Source: Phallusia mammillata (Eukaryota; Chordata; Ascidiacea; Phlebobranchia; Ascidiidae). From it: a stretch of 64,000 nucleotides of DNA. The position numbers were made by a program, and so were the translations under genes. Positions within the stretch are counted from its first letter, which is position 1, and each line of letters begins with the position of its first letter. The stretch lies in assembly GCA_003260075.1 (NCBI GenBank), contig QLIY01000100.1:54764-118763 (forward strand), read 5' to 3'. Shown one piece after another: positions 1-15,038 of the stretch. The notes beneath the pieces were generated by a model that had not been told where the DNA came from, searched no databases, and saw only the letters and a program-made list of their open reading frames with translations.

Positions 1-1235
1 GTGGGAAATTTAATGTTTTCGGAGGGAAATTGTGTAAGCTTGAAAAGAGCAAACTCGGGCTCGATGGTCGAAACCGGCTTTGAATTAACCGTTGAAAGCT
101 ACATTACTAAAAATTTTCTGCAACAACATGTAAGATTGATTTAACCAAGGTTTACAAGACACATACAAATCCAAAGGCCGTTTGTTACATCACAGACAAG
201 ACTGAAACAATCAATGACTTTGCTGTTGTGCGAGAATAAAAGCCTTTCCTTTGTTGATTGTGATGCAATAAATGACTAATGCAAGCATAGCCGACTTTTC
301 AGTATTCCAAAAAGTTTAATCTCTCACAGAAGCACTATTTAAACTAAATAAGATTGTATTATACCTTTAGGATCCAGACCAAAGCGCTCCACAAAATTAT
401 TTCATTTAAAGAATATTTTTTTTGTTAACGTAGAGCACAAAACATGTTTATAAAAATAACAGAGGGGGAAATTCGAAGTTGGTGATTGACTTTAGTGGGA
501 AACCACACCAAAAAGGTTAAGAACCACTGGACTAAGTAAACAATTTGTGCTCTTGGGAATTTCCCTGCAAAAACTTGCCAGTGTACACGTAGAAACCATT
601 TTGTTGCCATAACGTAAATCTTTTTTTAAATCTCTGGTACATTCTACGATCACGATCTACTTAAGCTTATTCCTGTTAGAAAATTTAGCCGATTTGTCTA
701 AGTTTTCAGGAACTATGTGGTTCTGATCAATAGCTTCACGCAAAGGTTTCGACTTTTGTCCAAACGTACATTTTGGCGTGGGTCACATTACAATTGTTTT
801 AACAAAGACAAAGACAAGATCGCATAGCAATAAATGACAAGATCGCAAAGACAAAGACAAGATCGCATAGCAATAAAAGAAAACTATCAGATCTAAAATA
901 TTTGTCTACAAGTACACAAAGGATGGGGTGTATCAGCTGTTCAATGGACAAGGGACTCTATAGAATACTTTCATAGCCGAATTTTATTTTAATTAAATTT
1001 TATTTACTGTATTCAAATACACTGCCAAACGCTATTTATGAATGTATACAACAAAAAACAATACAACAAATCACACTGTTCAGTTGTCTGCCCTAAACTG
1101 TATGTATAGCAGAGTTTTAAGACGGGGCGGGTTTCGGCTTAGCTTTTTTTTTAACAAACAGGCTTGATTCCGGGTTCGGACTCCAATTTCGGGTACATTG
1201 CAACTCTAGTATGGGGCACCATAGAGTGTTTAGAT
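1..1235. other. Gene-free left edge with short repeats
   Basis: No exon-like open frame is visible. A hAT-like right terminus (AGAACCACTGG preceded by GGTTA) lies near 515-530 without a partner I can identify. A short direct repeat containing CAAGATCGCATAGCAATAAA occurs twice between about 810 and 880. Short open frames here show no recognisable protein family. Confidence 0.5.
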
Positions 1236-1296
1236 CAGTGGTTCTGAACTTTTCAGGCCATGGACGACCAGGCCAATTTGAAAGGATATCGTAGAC

Positions 1297-1861
1297 TAGT
1301 GGTTCCCAAACTTTTTTTGACGCGACCCAAATACTTCCCAAAGTTTTGTTTTGTGGTCTCTCGCGACCCATGGACATACCTTCTTACTATTTTGGTTGTA
1401 TTTTTGCCTCTTAAAGTTTTTTAAAAATTACTATGAAAAAAAAAATTACTATGAAAATTATCAAACAAATAATAATCGTTTTATTGACCAAACATTTCCA
1501 TTTANTAAAAATTACTACGCCAGTTTTGAAAAATAAATTATCAAACAAATAATAATCGTTTTATTGACCAAACATTTCCATTTAGCCCGAACTTGAGAAC
1601 TGGTTCAAAGCGTTATCAGCCAGACAACGCTCAACAGTGATGTAACACATATTTTATGACGTCACAAACAAAATTACCCATTATTGTATTGTATTGTCAC
1701 AAAATTATTATTTGGCAACAATTTAAAGTCTTGGGAAATAAAATAATAACACTACGAAACAAAGTCAAATAGTAGATGTTTTTTGTTAAAAAAACAGGCG
1801 ACCCAACAGAATTTTCAGGCGACCCAACTTTGGGTCGCGACCCATAGGTTGGGAAACACTG
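1297..1861. mobile_element. hAT-type MITE with GGGTCGCGACCC subterminal palindrome
   Basis: Terminal inverted repeats TAGTGGTTCCCAAAC and GTTGGGAAACACTG are flanked by the exact 8-bp direct repeat TCGTAGAC (1289-1296 and 1862-1869). A subterminal palindrome, GGGTCGCGACCC, lies at the right end and GACGCGACCCAAA at the left. No transposase frame is present, so it is non-autonomous. Inside, a segment of about 47 bp is repeated at 1455-1505 and 1537-1583 next to an undetermined base at 1505. It sits inside what looks like another hAT left end at about 1236. Confidence 0.85.
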
Positions 1862-2356
1862 TCGTAGACCGTATTTTACAAGGGTATAAGTACGCTTGTG
1901 CAACAAGTATTTTGACTTTAAACATGTTTCTTTAAAATAGACCCTCAAAAAGCTGCGTAAAAATATTTGGCTCATAAGCCCTCATCCTCGTTTGATAACT
2001 TAAGCGCTATCTAAACCTAAAAGAAATCACGAAAATCAATAACCTTTCGCCACATTCGTTGCCTAAAGAATGGTTCAGAAGCAGTGTTGCCTATTCAACT
2101 GCAATTTTACAAACGACCTACGCTTGTAATTATTTGACTCATACACACCACAACCTAATACGTATCTTGCATCATACTGAGTTATGATACATTTACTGTG
2201 GGTCGAGTCTAAGTGACGCAGCACAACAAATCGACTTCCGTTGTTCACGTAATAATGGTTTCATTGTATTTTAATCCTTTGTCATTTACTCTTTCAAACA
2301 TTCCCTATTTTATTCCTGTTTGGGTGGCACAATGCATATTATAGGATATCCTAGGC

Positions 2357-2942
2357 CAGGGGTGGGGAACCTTTTTGTTTGTGAAGGCCGCCAAACGGTT
2401 TATCGACACTCGTTCAGGCCGCATAGACTATTTCTCAGGCCAAGGACAGTGGCATTCAAACTTTTTGACTTACAGAATGGTTGATGTGCTATTGGACTTA
2501 CGGTCCAAGCTAAATAAAATTCGTCACTACATTTCGACCCTCACTACAACGCAGGATTTTATTAATGTAGAAACTCGCTTGTTTGTCAATATCAATCTAA
2601 GAGCAGCTTGTGGCATCACAGACGAGTTTAAAACATTCGATTATGCGCAATCAATTGTTCTTTTGCAACACAAGTAAGATTGTAGAACCTTGGTCTCTTG
2701 GCAGTTCTACGGATATCGCTTTGTGTACCAGCGCAAACATTTGGCTCCAGTTTCAAAACCGCTGCCCTAGAACCAATCAAATAGTAATGTGGAATAAAGG
2801 TAAAAAAACGTTTCTGTCTAGTTTTTAGCGCCTGGTGCAGTGTGTATTATCAACATCCTAAATTGTATTCTGACATCGAAGGCCGCACTTAGTGCCCTAA
2901 AAGGCCGCATGCGGCCTTTAGGCCGCAGGTTCCCCACCCCTG
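2357..2942. mobile_element. hAT-type MITE with GGCCGC subterminal motifs
   Basis: Inverted termini CAGGGGTGGGGAACC and GGTTCCCCACCCCTG are perfect over 15 bp. They are flanked by the exact 8-bp target duplication TCCTAGGC (2349-2356 and 2943-2950). The right end carries the palindrome GGCCGCATGCGGCC. An open frame of 100 codons inside has no transposase features and is probably chance. Confidence 0.9.
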
Positions 2943-3682
2943 TCCTAGGCCTAGGTAATATATTGGAGGTACAAAAGTTTTGCAGTCTTTTTATTGTGTG
3001 CTTTGGTCATCATAAAATAACATATCTGATTGCTAATGATGTTTGATGTGTAAGGTAAAAGCTCGATTAACTTGTGATTAAACCCAAAACCACCCGTTTT
3101 CGGAACGAATTTATGTTTAAAGTAGTAAAGTAAGTGGACATAATACCGTTCATAATATTCAGAGAAAAACCCATCACAACAAAACTGAAGCACTTGACGT
3201 AAGCGTGACGCGATGATGCTTGCTGAAATGATGTCAAATGAGTCATGGTTTGTGTTGTTGCTATATATATCTACGCAAGCAATAGCCAGAACGTGTTTTG
3301 TACACAAATCCTTTGAAGAGGGAAATTATTATTTTATCTGAAAATTATACAAACTCCTATTTGTGGCATCAAAACGTTATAAATTATGATGAGCTCAGGC
3401 AAAACTGAACTAAACCCAACAGAACTTGATCCTCTCCTAATCTCAAACTTTGAGCTCTAATCAATAAAAGTTTTTGAAATGGGCGACTCGATTGCTGCGA
3501 TTGGATCTTAAGTAGATTCAGGAATGAGTCGCTGTGCGGTCCGTATCACAAGTCAAATCATAATAGTTCGGGTCTCAAGTTAAGTCTTAAGACTTAAGTC
3601 TTTGTGTTTTGTCAATTTTTTTATTAGTTCTTTGGTAAACAGTTTTTTACCACATATTAAATAGACGTCTATACATTGCAAC

Positions 3683-3688
3683 TTTATT
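3683..3688 (-). terminator. Likely polyadenylation signal of the TDO gene
   Basis: The minus strand reads AATAAA here, about 170 bp beyond the TDO stop codon, the expected place for 3' end formation. Assigned by position only. Confidence 0.5.
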
Positions 3689-3857
3689 GAGAAGAAAGCG
3701 TCAACAACATGTAGCGTAACCTGCGAAAATACACATTGTATTCACGTCCAAATGTTTAAATACAGACATACTTGAAAAACGGTACGCCTATTTGCAACAG
3801 CTTCCTCAAAAAGTCTTAAGTTTTGGGACTAGATTCCCCCAATCCTTCCAGTATATG

Positions 3858-7966
<4,109 letters not shown>

Positions 7967-8763
7967 GAGTCAAGGTCGTTTTGTACAGTTTTGTGCAATA
8001 TGTTCTAGTCCCTTAGTTGCTGATTTTTACGAATCTGTTGATCTTCGGTTTCTGTCCGACGGAATTTTGCCTTTGCTGATGACTATTGTCAAAGTTGGGA
8101 CTACACTATTCACCTTTAGAACGAAAAATATTCACCAAATTTAAATCCTGTGTTCTACCTGCAACTGTACGCCCCCAAAAAGTTATTCTTTTTGATTTGT
8201 ATTATACCCATTGCAGCAACCGTTTAGTACGTCGTTCTGCAATTATTAATAGTTTAGCTTGCATCTTGCATCAGAAAGAAAAAGTTTGTGCTGTTTTGTA
8301 TACCATTCAGCATTAAAACTAAACAGGAAACACGACATGAGCATCCGGGAACCGATCGTTGTCTGTTGTTCCGAAGAAGTAGCTTGTTTTATCAGCTTTT
8401 CCTCATTTGAAAAGTAACTTAATTAAAGCTGGTAACACAGAGGTAATATAGTGCATACTGCTTGCTGAAACCGGCAACGCATGAATTGTGCATTATGATC
8501 TTGTTATGAGTTTCTTTTAACTCATAATATTTTAATCCTACTGCATTAAACTGCCACAGTCGTGCTCTGTTACGCGCCTTGTTTACAAATATGAGGTTAT
8601 TATAGGCCGCAGCATACATGCGCCATCCACTATCTGTTTAAGTTTAAGCCAAAAAAATCATGTTGCTGCATTTTTTGTCACAAAGCTTGATTTTTCAGGC
8701 CTGACATCAAACAAAGTAATGTAGTTTTAACCATACTGCAGGAAACAACTAATTTTTCGGAAA
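7967..8763. other. Upstream spacer of the TDO gene, nothing recognised
   Basis: This stretch precedes the TDO start on the minus strand and must contain its promoter, but no core promoter motif stands out. Short open frames show no family features. Confidence 0.4.
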
Positions 8764-9486
8764 TTACAACACTGGGATGGAAGGGCCGTACGATAAAGGC
8801 CGGTACCACAAGACACTTGATTAAGAAATTCATTTTTTGTGATACATCGTGCTTCTATTGCGTTTTTTTCCCTATGCACTAATCCTAACAGTCGACACCA
8901 GTGCTCTTCAACCTTTTTAGTGGCACGGAACCCTTAGGGTATTTTGTCAAACTTTGCGGAACCCCTCATAAATAATTATAATGAATCTAATACAAGTAGG
9001 CTACATCAAAGAAAAAAGATCAAGCACATCATAAAGGTTGACTTCAATTCAACGATTCACTAAAACGTATTGCCATGTTATTTGGATCGGTCGTTTCTAC
9101 ATTTATCTTGCAATTTAGCTAGAGTGTATCAAGGTTGTATTTATTACGTCGCAATTGACCAATGGTGTAACAAAAGTTAATTACATGGGTTGGGCGAGAC
9201 TAGATGTTTTAGCAGTTTGAAACAATGATATTATGAATCATTCGTGTTTGAATTACTACACGAAACCGCTGCGAACCCCGTGCAACCGTTAAAGTTCACG
9301 GAACCCCTGAAAGGGTTGTACGGAACCCCGGTTGGGAACCACTGGTCTAATTACAAAATTACAACACTGGGATGAAAGGGCCGTACGATAAAGGCCGGTA
9401 CCACAAGACACTTGATTAAGAAAGGGGGGGGGGAATCGTGCTTCTATTGCGTTTTTTTCCTATGCACTAATCCTAACAGTCTACAC
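8764..9486. repeat. Direct repeat pair with a hAT insertion between the copies
   Basis: The segment 8764-8890 is repeated at 9357-9480 with small differences. In the second copy about 17 bp are replaced by a run of ten G (9424-9433). Between the copies lies a hAT element. The second copy continues with GTCTACAC at the place where the first copy enters the element, so it looks like the uninserted form of the same site. Confidence 0.75.
8899..9344. mobile_element. hAT-type MITE
   Basis: Left end CAGTGCTCTTCAACC and right end GGTTGGGAACCACTG are related inverted termini. Internal sequence holds repeated GGAACCCC motifs near both ends. The left flank is GTCGACAC; the right flank GTCTAATT matches it only partly. 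No transposase frame. Confidence 0.7.
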
Positions 9487-9732
9487 GTGCCAGTCTGTCT
9501 GTTTTTTGATCATATAGTTCAAACAGGGACAAAATAAAACCATTGAATCTTTCTTCCATGTAAACTTATACAAGTGGCATCTGAAATAACGACAATTGAA
9601 AAACTAGACGCTAAGACTTGAGATATAAATTATCTGGGCTTACTACATGTATCACTAAAACTGGTGATCATATTTTTGCAGTTTGCCTAACTGCCTCACA
9701 TTGTCTAAAGCTCGGTAAGCAATTGTTACAAC

Positions 9733-9906
9733 CAGTGGTAGGATTAAAATTTTTGTCAGCCGTTTCTTTTACAAAAGTCATATTTTTCAGTCGCTTCTGT
9801 TACAAAATTCCTTTGACATTAACAACGCAAACCGGTTCGCTGATCTCATAAAATTTTATGAGATGGTTCTGTAGAACCAGTGCGAACCGGGCGAATCCCA
9901 CCACTG
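9733..9906. mobile_element. Small hAT-like MITE
   Basis: Termini CAGTGGTAGGATT and AATCCCACCACTG are inverted. They are flanked by GTTACAAC and GTTACACC, a 7 of 8 match. Only 174 bp long, non-coding. The flanking duplication does not follow the nnnTAnnn pattern of its neighbours. Confidence 0.6.
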
Positions 9907-10613
9907 GTTACACCGTACTGCTGTCTGTTTTTGTAGTGTTGCACAGCCTTGCTTGTTTACGTATATGCATACGTTGATATAAGTATGACCAACGTTAGTA
10001 GGCACTTCCGCTCATCGTGAAAGATTGGTTAAGAAGCGTGTTCGTATTCTGCACGAAACTGCAGCATTGATCGTGTCCTGTTCCAACAAGGCTCTTTTTG
10101 TAATGCAGTTTCTCCACGCAACGTTCTGAGAAACCATGGGAATTTGGCTGTCTTTATTTTTTACGCGTTTGGGCACCATTTTGAGCTACAAGTCGCCCCA
10201 TGTTTGTATGGACTCGAGTAGAAATGGTTGTGGTGCATAACAAACAGTAAGCCGTAACAGCAACACCATTTACGTTTTTATTGTTACCACACTGTTTTAG
10301 TTTTTTTTTAAAAACTACCATTGTAACGTTTCTAGTTCGCCTATTAAGACTACAATATCTATCTCAAGTTGAAACTGACGTCACAAACTAAAATACAATC
10401 TTATATTAACAGAAATTAAGACTTTCATTTTGCACTATGTCAAGCGTGAATTACGCTTATGGATCTTTGTGTACTAATTTCAGTTTAAATTTGAGCAGGG
10501 CAATACCTCCAAATGCAAACAACCATTTACACACCACCATCTAATTTTAATAAATAGGTTACGATATAACACACAGGGCAAAAATGGCAGATTATCTGAT
10601 TTCATACATCAGC
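9907..10613. other. Spacer, nothing recognised
   Basis: No exon, RNA gene or transposon terminus could be supported here. Confidence 0.4.
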
Positions 10614-10850
10614 GTTTCCAAAACTGTGGGTCGCGACCCCAACTGGGGCCGCCTAATTAAGGCATGGTTCCCAACTCGTTTTAGGCCATGAGCCACTATC
10701 CCCAACAAAATAAACTTATTGACCAATTTATTGTTGAGAAAAAATACAGTCAAGTTAATTTACAGCCTACTAATTTTATTCTTCGGGTCACCGCAACTTG
10801 GCAAATGTTATCAAGGGGTCACGGCACAAGAAAGGTTGGGAACCGCTGAC
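10613..10850. mobile_element. hAT-type MITE remnant, possibly two nested copies
   Basis: The left end (CAGCGTTTCC then AAAACTGTGGGTCGCGACCCC) and the right end GGTTGGGAACCGCTG are characteristic hAT termini with the GGGTCGCGACCC palindrome. A second left-type terminus, GGTTCCCAACTCG, lies inside near 10668. Flanks are only partly alike, so exact borders are uncertain. Confidence 0.6.
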
Positions 10851-12142
10851 ATACAAAGTATGAAAACAATCCCTAATAGTAACAACACATCTAAGATTAT
10901 ACAAACACAGGACTACAACAAAGGCTTAGCAAACTGTTATTCTATGCTTCAGTCTTAATACAACCAATCCCAACCCTGAACATGAAGCATCCGCCCCGAT
11001 CCAGCTAATGCGAGGCGTTAACATGCCTCTCCCCAGCTTGCGTCGTAGGTTTCTTTTCTAGACTCTAAAAAGCGAATGAAAGTTACGAGAGTTACGAGAA
11101 AATATACATTAATCATCCATTTTTGAAATGAGTGGTTCTAGTTTGTTTAACAACGGCGAGCATAAACGTTTTTTTTGTCACAATCCGAAAAAAACATGCC
11201 GTTTGCGAAAAAAACAGGACATCTTGCTTTCTGTTGGCAAAACATATGTTCGATTTTGAAATATCACACCATGTTGAATTTCGCCGCATCACGCCATGTT
11301 GCAACAACCATGAATTTTCGCCGCATCACGCCATGCAACAACCATGATGAGACTGGTTATAAGAATCAAACTATACCTTGGAGTCAATAAACAGTGGGGT
11401 CCGATTGGTTCAAGAAGAATTCATTTTCTTTACAAATGAATGTTGTTTTTTGATTCTATAGCGCATTACATGTTATAGCTGATTTTGTTTTAATTGAAAA
11501 ATTGTTGCTATTGTTTATTTATCGTGCACTCAAATGACGCGTATTGAACATGCTGTGTTGTTTTGATACCAGCATTTATGCGCCACACCTATCACCTTAA
11601 GGGCATCGAAAGCAAAAATGATAACTAACTTTCATGCAAAACACAAACAATACCAAACAAATATTTTTAGTTTTTGATGGGCGTCATACGTGTAATTAAT
11701 TCCCTTCTGTGACAAAAGTTTCTTTTTCGGTAATATCTATGTTCGTTATTGCATTTTGTGTTTTGCCTTATCACTTCATGTATTTTTTTTCATTTCTTTG
11801 CCTCGCCAACATCAACAATGCATAGTCTATTTGTTTCTTTTCGTCCCTTTATCCTTTTAATTCCTAAATAAACAGAAACGGGTCAAGTGACTCGATGGCC
11901 AATGTTTGGCTCTCAACTGACCCGGTCGCGCAGCTATTACTTTCGTTACTATTTTCTTTATGCAATTGTTTCAATGCCAAGCGTGACAAATAAAATATTG
12001 ATTGATTGAATGATTCGGCGATTTTTTATTATTTAAAATCATTGTGATTTTTGTTTCATATATGTTTGTTGCAAAAAACCAACACGACGGTTCATTTCGC
12101 AATGTTCACCCCTTCTGCTACTTTGGAATTTCTGATTTTAAA
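10851..12142. other. Spacer before the GST gene, with a short tandem repeat and a LINE or SINE tail-like end
   Basis: A tandem duplication of about 34 bp containing CGCCGCATCACGCCATG lies at 11277-11345. Near 11975-12015 the sequence ends in ACAAATAAAATATTGATTGA followed by GAT-rich repeats, like the 3' tail of a non-LTR element. No gene is supported. The last bases must contain the GST promoter and leader. Confidence 0.4.
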
Positions 12143-14010
12143 ATGCTTCAGTACAAGCTTATGTACTTCCCCGTCATGGGAAGGGCAGAGTCAATTCGAT
12201 TAATGTTTGTTAAAAGAAATATTGAATATGAAGACGTCAGAATTCCATTTAACGAGTGGCCTAGCTTTAAGAATGATAAAAAACGACTCATTGTAGGTTT
12301 GTACTTTTTAAGGCTTTTTGATTACCTCGGTGTCTTTGAAGGTGTAATTTAAGTTCATTTTTTGGCATGTTTAAAGGGTATTATATAAATTCATGCGTTG
12401 ATGGTTTACATTTACATTCCATGTGTGGGCGCCAAACCACAGCAGCGCATGCAGGCCTAAAATGCCTTTGCTTCAATGCCCTTTGGGTGCAATTTTATTT
12501 GCTTATTTAGACATGCCGTTTGGCCAACTGCCAGTCCTCATTATCGATGGAAGCCAACGAGTTGCCCAAACCGGAGCCATTGTACGTTATTTGGGGCGAG
12601 CGTTGAAGTTGAATGGTTGGGACTCACTTATGGAGGCATACGTAGATATGTTTACTGAAACCATCAATGGAATTTTTGACAAACTCCCTTTACATGAATC
12701 GGATAGTACAATAAAGGTATAGTTCACTTAATTTAAAGTCTCCAAGGAGCTCGTAGACCAGAGTTGTAAACGGGCCTAAAATTGAAACCCGAACCCGGCC
12801 CGAACCCGAAAGCACAAGCCCGAAACCCGACCCGAACCCGAATTGTTTTTGAGAAGCCCGTTTAGGCCCGAAAATTTGCTTGACAGGTCTATATATTGAA
12901 GCCTCGGGAAAGACCAAGACCACAAACACAATCGACAAATATTCTCGAACAAGGCGTTTTGGGGCTGTAGTTTGACATTAGGTCAGGTCCAGCAACTGGC
13001 TACTTAGCCAGATAAATTGATTCAAAAAAACACTGGCACAGAATTTAAAACGGGGCCTGAATCAGGCCTGCTGTTTTTTCGATGAAACCTAAGCAGTAAC
13101 CCGACTTACAACTCTGTCGTGCAAGGTATTTAATTGAAAATGTTTATATCTGCTGTTCATTTGAGTTAAACTTTACATTTGAAATACCTTCGTTTATTGA
13201 GGGTCTAAGACAGTGATTCTCAAACTGTGGTACGCATACCACTAATGGTACGCTGGAACTTTTTAGGTACGCGAGTAGTTTTCTGCTATAAGTCCGATCT
13301 AAAATTGCAACTCAACTGACCCACTGATCAGCCCTGATTTGGGCGAAACTCTTGTTTTGGACATTCTTTGAAATCGCTAAATATGCTAGCCAGGTTGAGA
13401 AAGGGGGCCTATTTCTTGGTCTATCCGTTCAAACAGGGTTGATAGTGGTACGCAGCGATGGAAAAAGTTTTCAGGTGGTACCATATAAGTTTGAGAATAA
13501 CCGCTGGTCTAAGATAAAGGCCCGTACCTTAAAATACTAACCCTGTCCGACTTATCCTACAACTCCTTCGTATATTGGAAGTTATTTTCTTGAATGTTGG
13601 TTTTAGACGTCTTAGCAAATGTTTTTTTGTATTTAGGAGAAACAGATGGAAGAAGTGTGGACGAATTCCGTTTGTCCGATATTGGACAAGATTGAGGCCA
13701 AATACAAGTTACTTGGTGCAAAATTTCTCTTTGGAAATGTAGGTTGCTACACAGTACTTGCATATCGCAAATTTGCACACTGTATCGACTTTATAGCCTG
13801 TTGACAAATTGTTTTCTAAACCAGTGCAAATTTTTTCTGTAGAACATAACATTTGCTGATCTTGCCTTCATGCAAATGGCGTTCAGCATTGAGTTATTCA
13901 GACCCGATTCCATGGAAAAGTACCCTGCCTTGAAAGCTTTGCAGAAAAAGGTTGCCGAAAGACCAAACATTCAGGCCTGGTTAGACGAAAGGCCCAAGAC
14001 ACCGTTTTAA
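12143..14010 (+). CDS. Sigma-class glutathione S-transferase (prostaglandin D synthase-like), complete
   Basis: Cytosolic enzyme that conjugates glutathione to electrophiles; some sigma-class members isomerise prostaglandin H2 to D2. Exons: 12143-12296, 12511-12716, 13637-13738, 13843-14010, giving 209 residues (family about 200). The N-terminal thioredoxin-like domain shows YKLMYF with the catalytic Tyr8 position, GRAESIR, and FGQLPVL with the cis-proline. A glutathione-binding segment begins AQTGAIVRYL, with Gln-Thr where Gln-Ser is usual. The all-alpha domain ends in FADLAFMQ and KKVAERPNIQAWLDERP. Exon 1 uses the donor at 12297 because it alone keeps the frame with the clear acceptor at 12509-12510. 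This adds about five residues (around KKRLIV) relative to mammalian enzymes, so the junction may be slightly off. Intron 2 holds two MITEs. Class assignment is firm; the preferred substrate is not known. Confidence 0.92.
12759..13116. mobile_element. MITE with CAGAGTTGTAA termini in GST intron 2
   Basis: CAGAGTTGTAA starts the element and TTACAACTCTG ends it, an inverted pair apart from one internal base. Near the left end, repeats of CCCGAACCCG give a strong purine/pyrimidine bias. Left flank TCGTAGAC and right flank TCGTGCAA agree only in part. Non-coding. Confidence 0.6.
13211..13506. mobile_element. hAT-type MITE with GTGGTACGCATACCAC palindrome
   Basis: Termini CAGTGATTCTCAAAC and GTTTGAGAATAACCGCTG are flanked by the exact 8-bp direct repeat GTCTAAGA (13203-13210 and 13507-13514). 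Subterminal palindromic GTGGTACGC/GGTGGTACC motifs occur at both ends. It lies in GST intron 2 and has no coding capacity. Confidence 0.85.
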
Positions 14011-14124
14011 CGTTTATTCTATTTGACGTCGTCTCAAAGTTTCTCTTTCTGTGTTTAAACGTATTGCCATACCCAACTGTTAGCCACAACACAATTGCGA
14101 ATTTTCTGCTCCTTTTGTCTAAAA

Positions 14125-14244
14125 CAGTGTTTCTTAACCTTTTTAGCGCTCGTACCCTTTGAGCTTTGATGAAATTCTCGTACCCCCTGTCTACCTTGAC
14201 CGACGGAAGTAAATAAAATTGTAATAATAGGAATTAAACTCAGT

Positions 14245-14293
<49 letters not shown>

Positions 14294-14363
14294 CGTACCC
14301 CCTGCTTTGCTGCTTCGTACCCCCAAGGGGTAGGCTACACGTACCCCTGGTTAAGAACCCCTG
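14125..14363. mobile_element. hAT-type MITE containing a 48-nt G tract
   Basis: Termini CAGTGTTTCTTAACC and GGTTAAGAACCCCTG are flanked by the exact target duplication GTCTAAAA (14117-14124 and 14364-14371). CGTACCC motifs lie near both ends. The centre is an uninterrupted run of G at 14245-14292, which may hide missing sequence. It lies just after the GST stop. Confidence 0.85.
14245..14292. repeat. 48-nt G homopolymer
   Basis: Uninterrupted run of G inside a MITE. It could fold as a G-quadruplex if real, but see the other G/C runs in the window, which look technical. Confidence 0.9.
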
Positions 14364-14734
14364 GTCTAAAATAAGCATGTTGCATGCGGGCGATTTCCAT
14401 TATACTACACACTTTAAGCAGATTATATAGCCTTACATACAAAGATTTTGTTTGTGTTAGGGTACAGTGTCCTAAAAAATGAGTACAGACTACATTAAAC
14501 AATGTTGTTGTTTAAAAAAATAGGACAGTTGAATGTTAGATTATTATTATCTGGAACATACGATAACCGTGAATACTCAATCAACCAGAATATTCGATTA
14601 AGCGGAATATTCAAATTAAGTATTTAAACATCCAAAACACTTGATTATCCGGAATAAAAAGTGCTTCCCAAAACTGTATAAATATTAAAATTTCTATAGA
14701 CAACTTTGTGGACATTTTTCACTGATCTAGAAAA

Positions 14735-14777
14735 GGGTAGAGCTACTAACACCATACGTTTCTCCTGATCCAAAAGT

Positions 14778-14835
<58 letters not shown>

Positions 14836-14932
14836 AAGCATCCGACAAGCGTGCAGAGTTAATCAAGCGAGACGGTAACAATAGCTGGACTACCATGTTA
14901 GTATACTATGGTGTTAGTAGCTCTACCCTAGA
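14735..14932. mobile_element. MITE with GGTAGAGCTACTAAC termini and a 56-nt G tract
   Basis: An inverted repeat of about 20 bp begins GGTAGAGCTACTAACACCAT on the left and ends GTTAGTAGCTCTACCC on the right. Both sides are flanked by TAGAAAAG, an 8-bp duplication. The termini and duplication differ from the CAGTGG-type elements nearby. The centre holds the G run at 14778-14833. It ends about 100 bp upstream of the ANKLE2 start. Confidence 0.75.
14778..14833. repeat. 56-nt G homopolymer
   Basis: Longest homopolymer in the window, in the centre of a MITE just upstream of ANKLE2. Either a true G-quadruplex-prone tract or a sequencing or assembly product. Confidence 0.9.
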
Positions 14933-15038
14933 AAAGTGACATTTTTCTACTTCGAAGGGAAATTCCCGCCAAGGCGCTAAACCTCGTGAAAAACAAAATC
15001 ACCTTGCGCCTGAAAAGTTTTGTTTTAACTCGATTAAT

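Noticed and set aside
2375..2677. 100-codon frame inside the 2.4-kb MITE
   Set aside because: No transposase motif; it starts in the terminal repeat and is non-autonomous filler.
14055..14896. Minus-strand open frames with long proline runs
   Set aside because: The proline is the translation of the G tracts; the flanks are MITE termini.
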